A stretch of DNA of 64,000 nt, taken from Paracoccus saliphilus. GTDB lineage: Bacteria > Pseudomonadota > Alphaproteobacteria > Rhodobacterales > Rhodobacteraceae. The position numbers were made by a program, and so were the translations under genes. The stretch covers positions 1,178,001 through 1,242,000 of the forward strand of contig NZ_CP067140.1 in the NCBI RefSeq assembly GCF_028553805.1, read 5' to 3'. Position 1 is the first letter of the stretch. Every line of letters begins with the position of its first letter. Below are positions 62,546-64,000 of the stretch, piece by piece. The notes below the pieces were generated by a model that saw only the letters and a list, made by a program, of their open reading frames with translations, made no database searches and was not told where the DNA came from.

Positions 62546-62986
62546 ATGGCGCTTCCAAGACAGCGCGTGACGCTGATCACGCTTGGTGTTGCCGACCTGG
62601 CGCGGGCGCAGGAGTTCTATGCCGCTTGGGGGTGGCAGCCGCACGATGCCTCGCAGGAAGGGGTGGCGTTCTACCAGATGAACGGGGCGGTGTTGGCGCT
62701 GTTCGGCAAGGCCGATCTGGCCGCTGATCAGGGGCGGGCAGAGGATGAGTTGGGGACCGGTGCGATGACGCTGGCCCAGAACTGCGCCGATGATGTCGAG
62801 ACGGACGAGGTTTTCGCCGCTGCGCTGGCCGCGGGAGCGGTCTGCCTCAAGCAGCCGGAGAAGGTTTTCTGGGGCGGCTATTCTGGTTACTTCGCCGTTC
62901 CTGACGGGCATGTCTGGGAAATCGCCACCAACCCCTTCTGGCCGCTGGCCGATGATGGTGCGCTGACCTTGCCCGATCCCGGTTGA
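62546..62986 (+). CDS. VOC family protein (glyoxalase/bleomycin-resistance fold)
   Basis: 146 residues from ATG 62546, after GAGGGGAGG. Paired beta-alpha-beta modules: VTLITLGVADLARAQEFYAA, YQMNGAVLALFG, and VFWGGYSGYFAVPDGHVWEI. The last segment carries the usual metal-ligand Glu; the first His-equivalent is not obvious, so it may not be a classical metalloenzyme. Substrate unknown. recO follows after 1 bp. Confidence 0.82.
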   Translation: MALPRQRVTLITLGVADLARAQEFYAAWGWQPHDASQEGVAFYQMNGAVLALFGKADLAADQGRAEDELGTGAMTLAQNCADDVETDEVFAAALAAGAVCLKQPEKVFWGGYSGYFAVPDGHVWEIATNPFWPLADDGALTLPDPG

Positions 62987-62987
62987 C

Positions 62988-63734
62988 ATGGCGATGGAAT
63001 GGCAAGCCGAAGGCACGGTGATCGCCCGGCGTCCGCATGGCGAGACGGCGGTGATCATCGAGGTGCTGACAATGCAGCATGGCCGCCATGCCGGGCTGGT
63101 CCCCGGAGGAGCATCGCGCAAGCGGGCGGCCATGCTGCAGCCCGGTGCCCGGCTGGACCTGCGCTGGCGGGCGCGGCAAGAGGATCATCTGGGGCATTTT
63201 ACCGCCGAGTCGCTCAGGCAGCGCGTTTCGCTGCTGAGTGATCCCCTGGGGCTGGCGGGGCTGAACGCGGTTTGCGCGCTGTTGTGCTTCGCTCTGCCCG
63301 AACGCGATCCGCATCCGGCCCTGACCGCGATGACCGAGGCCATGCTGGACAGGATGGAGGCCGGAGAGGATTGGGCCGAGGATTACCTGCATTGGGAAAT
63401 GCGATTGCTCGACGAGATGGGCTTTGGCCTTGATCTGAGCACATGCGCGGTGACCGGCGCGGAGGAAGGGCTTGCCTATGTCAGCCCGCGTTCCGGCCGG
63501 GCGGTCAGCCGGGAAGGAGCGGGGGAGTGGGCCGAGAGATTGTTGCCACTGCCCGCGCTGTTGGGAGGCGCAGGTGACAATCGCGGCAATGGTCTTGCCG
63601 AGGGGTTGGCCATCACCGGGCATTTCCTGGAATCAAGGCTGGCAGCGGAACTGGTTGGTCGTCCGCTGCCTGCTGCCCGGGAACGCCTGATCCGGCGGCT
63701 GACAAGGGCCGCCGGGTCCGTTGGAAGTTATTGA
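62988..63734 (+). CDS. recO: DNA repair protein RecO
   Basis: Helps load RecA at gaps with RecR. 248 residues. N-terminal OB-fold: WQAEGTVIARRPHGETAVII, then VLTMQHGRHAGLVPGGASRK. C-terminal helices include LHWEMRLLDEMGFGLDLSTC; a full zinc-finger cysteine set is not visible. Start may be ATG 62988 or 62994. Its end overlaps the convergent META-domain gene by 7 bp. Confidence 0.9.
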   Translation: MAMEWQAEGTVIARRPHGETAVIIEVLTMQHGRHAGLVPGGASRKRAAMLQPGARLDLRWRARQEDHLGHFTAESLRQRVSLLSDPLGLAGLNAVCALLCFALPERDPHPALTAMTEAMLDRMEAGEDWAEDYLHWEMRLLDEMGFGLDLSTCAVTGAEEGLAYVSPRSGRAVSREGAGEWAERLLPLPALLGGAGDNRGNGLAEGLAITGHFLESRLAAELVGRPLPAARERLIRRLTRAAGSVGSY

Positions 63735-64000
63735 CCCCCGCGAACGGCATCCAATGCGTTCACTGCGCTATCCGCGCGAACGCCACGTTCGAAGATCAGC
63801 CATGTCGAGGGCGATTTCACCTTCAGGACACCGCCGTAGTATTCCATCTCGGTCGCCGATTGCAGCACCGACATGAAGCGATTTTCCAGTTGAAGGTTCT
63901 TGCAGGCTGCCTTCGTCGAAACGATCGGCGCCAGCGCCAGCGCGGGCAGTTCGGCCTGGTTCTGAGCCGAATAGCCGTTGCATGGCCCCTTGCCCGAAAT
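63728..64000 (-). CDS. META (HslJ-like) domain protein, N-terminus outside window
   Basis: The last 90 codons of a minus-strand gene, stop TAA at 63728-63730 and open to the window end. Segments SGKGPCNGYSAQNQAELP, LALAPIVSTKAACKNL, and MEYYGGVLKVKSPSTWLIFE fit the META domain, in which a conserved Gly-x-x-x-CN-motif and a later cysteine recur. Such proteins are usually periplasmic or lipoproteins of unknown function. Convergent with recO. Confidence 0.72.
   Translation of the reverse strand: MSGKGPCNGYSAQNQAELPALALAPIVSTKAACKNLQLENRFMSVLQSATEMEYYGGVLKVKSPSTWLIFERGVRADSAVNALDAVRGGQ

Overview
The window is one stretch of a GC-rich alphaproteobacterial chromosome, most likely a Paracoccus or close relative (Rhodobacterales, Paracoccaceae). 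The strongest taxonomic clue is a 50-residue aa3-type cytochrome c oxidase subunit IV (47904-48056) that closely resembles the tiny subunit IV known from Paracoccus denitrificans. DUF2794, DUF1491, MipZ and the order ffh / aroQ / rpsP / rimM / trmD / rplS / rpmE agree with this. No rRNA, tRNA, CRISPR array, phage or intact insertion sequence was seen. Nearly all large ORFs opposite real genes are GC-rich shadows.

Layout. 1-2.8 kb: 3' part of a hydantoinase with a hydantoin racemase, then a gene-poor stretch with two small unknown proteins. 2.9-8.4 kb: PfkB sugar kinase, AEC permease, Na/Pi cotransporter-like protein and a sorbosone-dehydrogenase-like beta-propeller. 8.4-14.4 kb (minus strand): thioesterase, pyridoxal kinase coupled to a MOSC protein, ribose pyranase, M19 dipeptidase, GNAT and oligoendopeptidase F. 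14.6-21.4 kb (minus): a translation and secretion cluster running ffh, three paralogous GNAT genes, chorismate mutase, rpsP, a 46-residue membrane peptide, rimM, a sulfotransferase-like gene, trmD, rplS and rpmE, mostly joined by 4-bp start/stop overlaps. ffh has a promoter and a strongly folded leader of about 135 nt.

21.6-27.7 kb: TonB-like periplasmic protein, monooxygenase-fold protein, azoreductase with a divergent LysR regulator, AhpD-like protein, two DMT transporters and MipZ. 27.7-33.3 kb: RND efflux pair, an XRE/MmyB-like regulator and a divergent DUF1330 gene. 33.5-41.1 kb: a giant alpha-2-macroglobulin with an intact thioester and an N-terminal PAN/apple-like module, followed by its usual partner pbpC. 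41.2-45 kb: remnant of an iron-type alcohol dehydrogenase, DUF2794, two tandem I78-type lipoproteins, TetR and glutamate dehydrogenase. 45-50.3 kb: DmdC-like acyl-CoA dehydrogenase with a metallo-beta-lactamase-fold hydrolase, oxidase subunit IV, a lipoprotein, AzlCD and a GNAT.

50.35-50.73 kb is a convergent intergenic region holding five copies of an 8-bp motif at an exact 11-bp period, next to several palindromes; it is the oddest non-coding feature here. 50.7-64 kb: greA with a membrane partner gene, ETF-ubiquinone oxidoreductase, a TPR protein, then ispE, pdxJ, an unknown secreted protein, acpS, lepB, rnc, era, DUF1491, rarD, a VOC protein, recO and a META-domain protein cut by the window end. 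A dispersed element (GC hairpins followed by a GGATATTT...GAAGAAG tail) recurs after several genes. I see mainly core metabolism and envelope functions; no single locus is a clear new defence or biosynthetic system.
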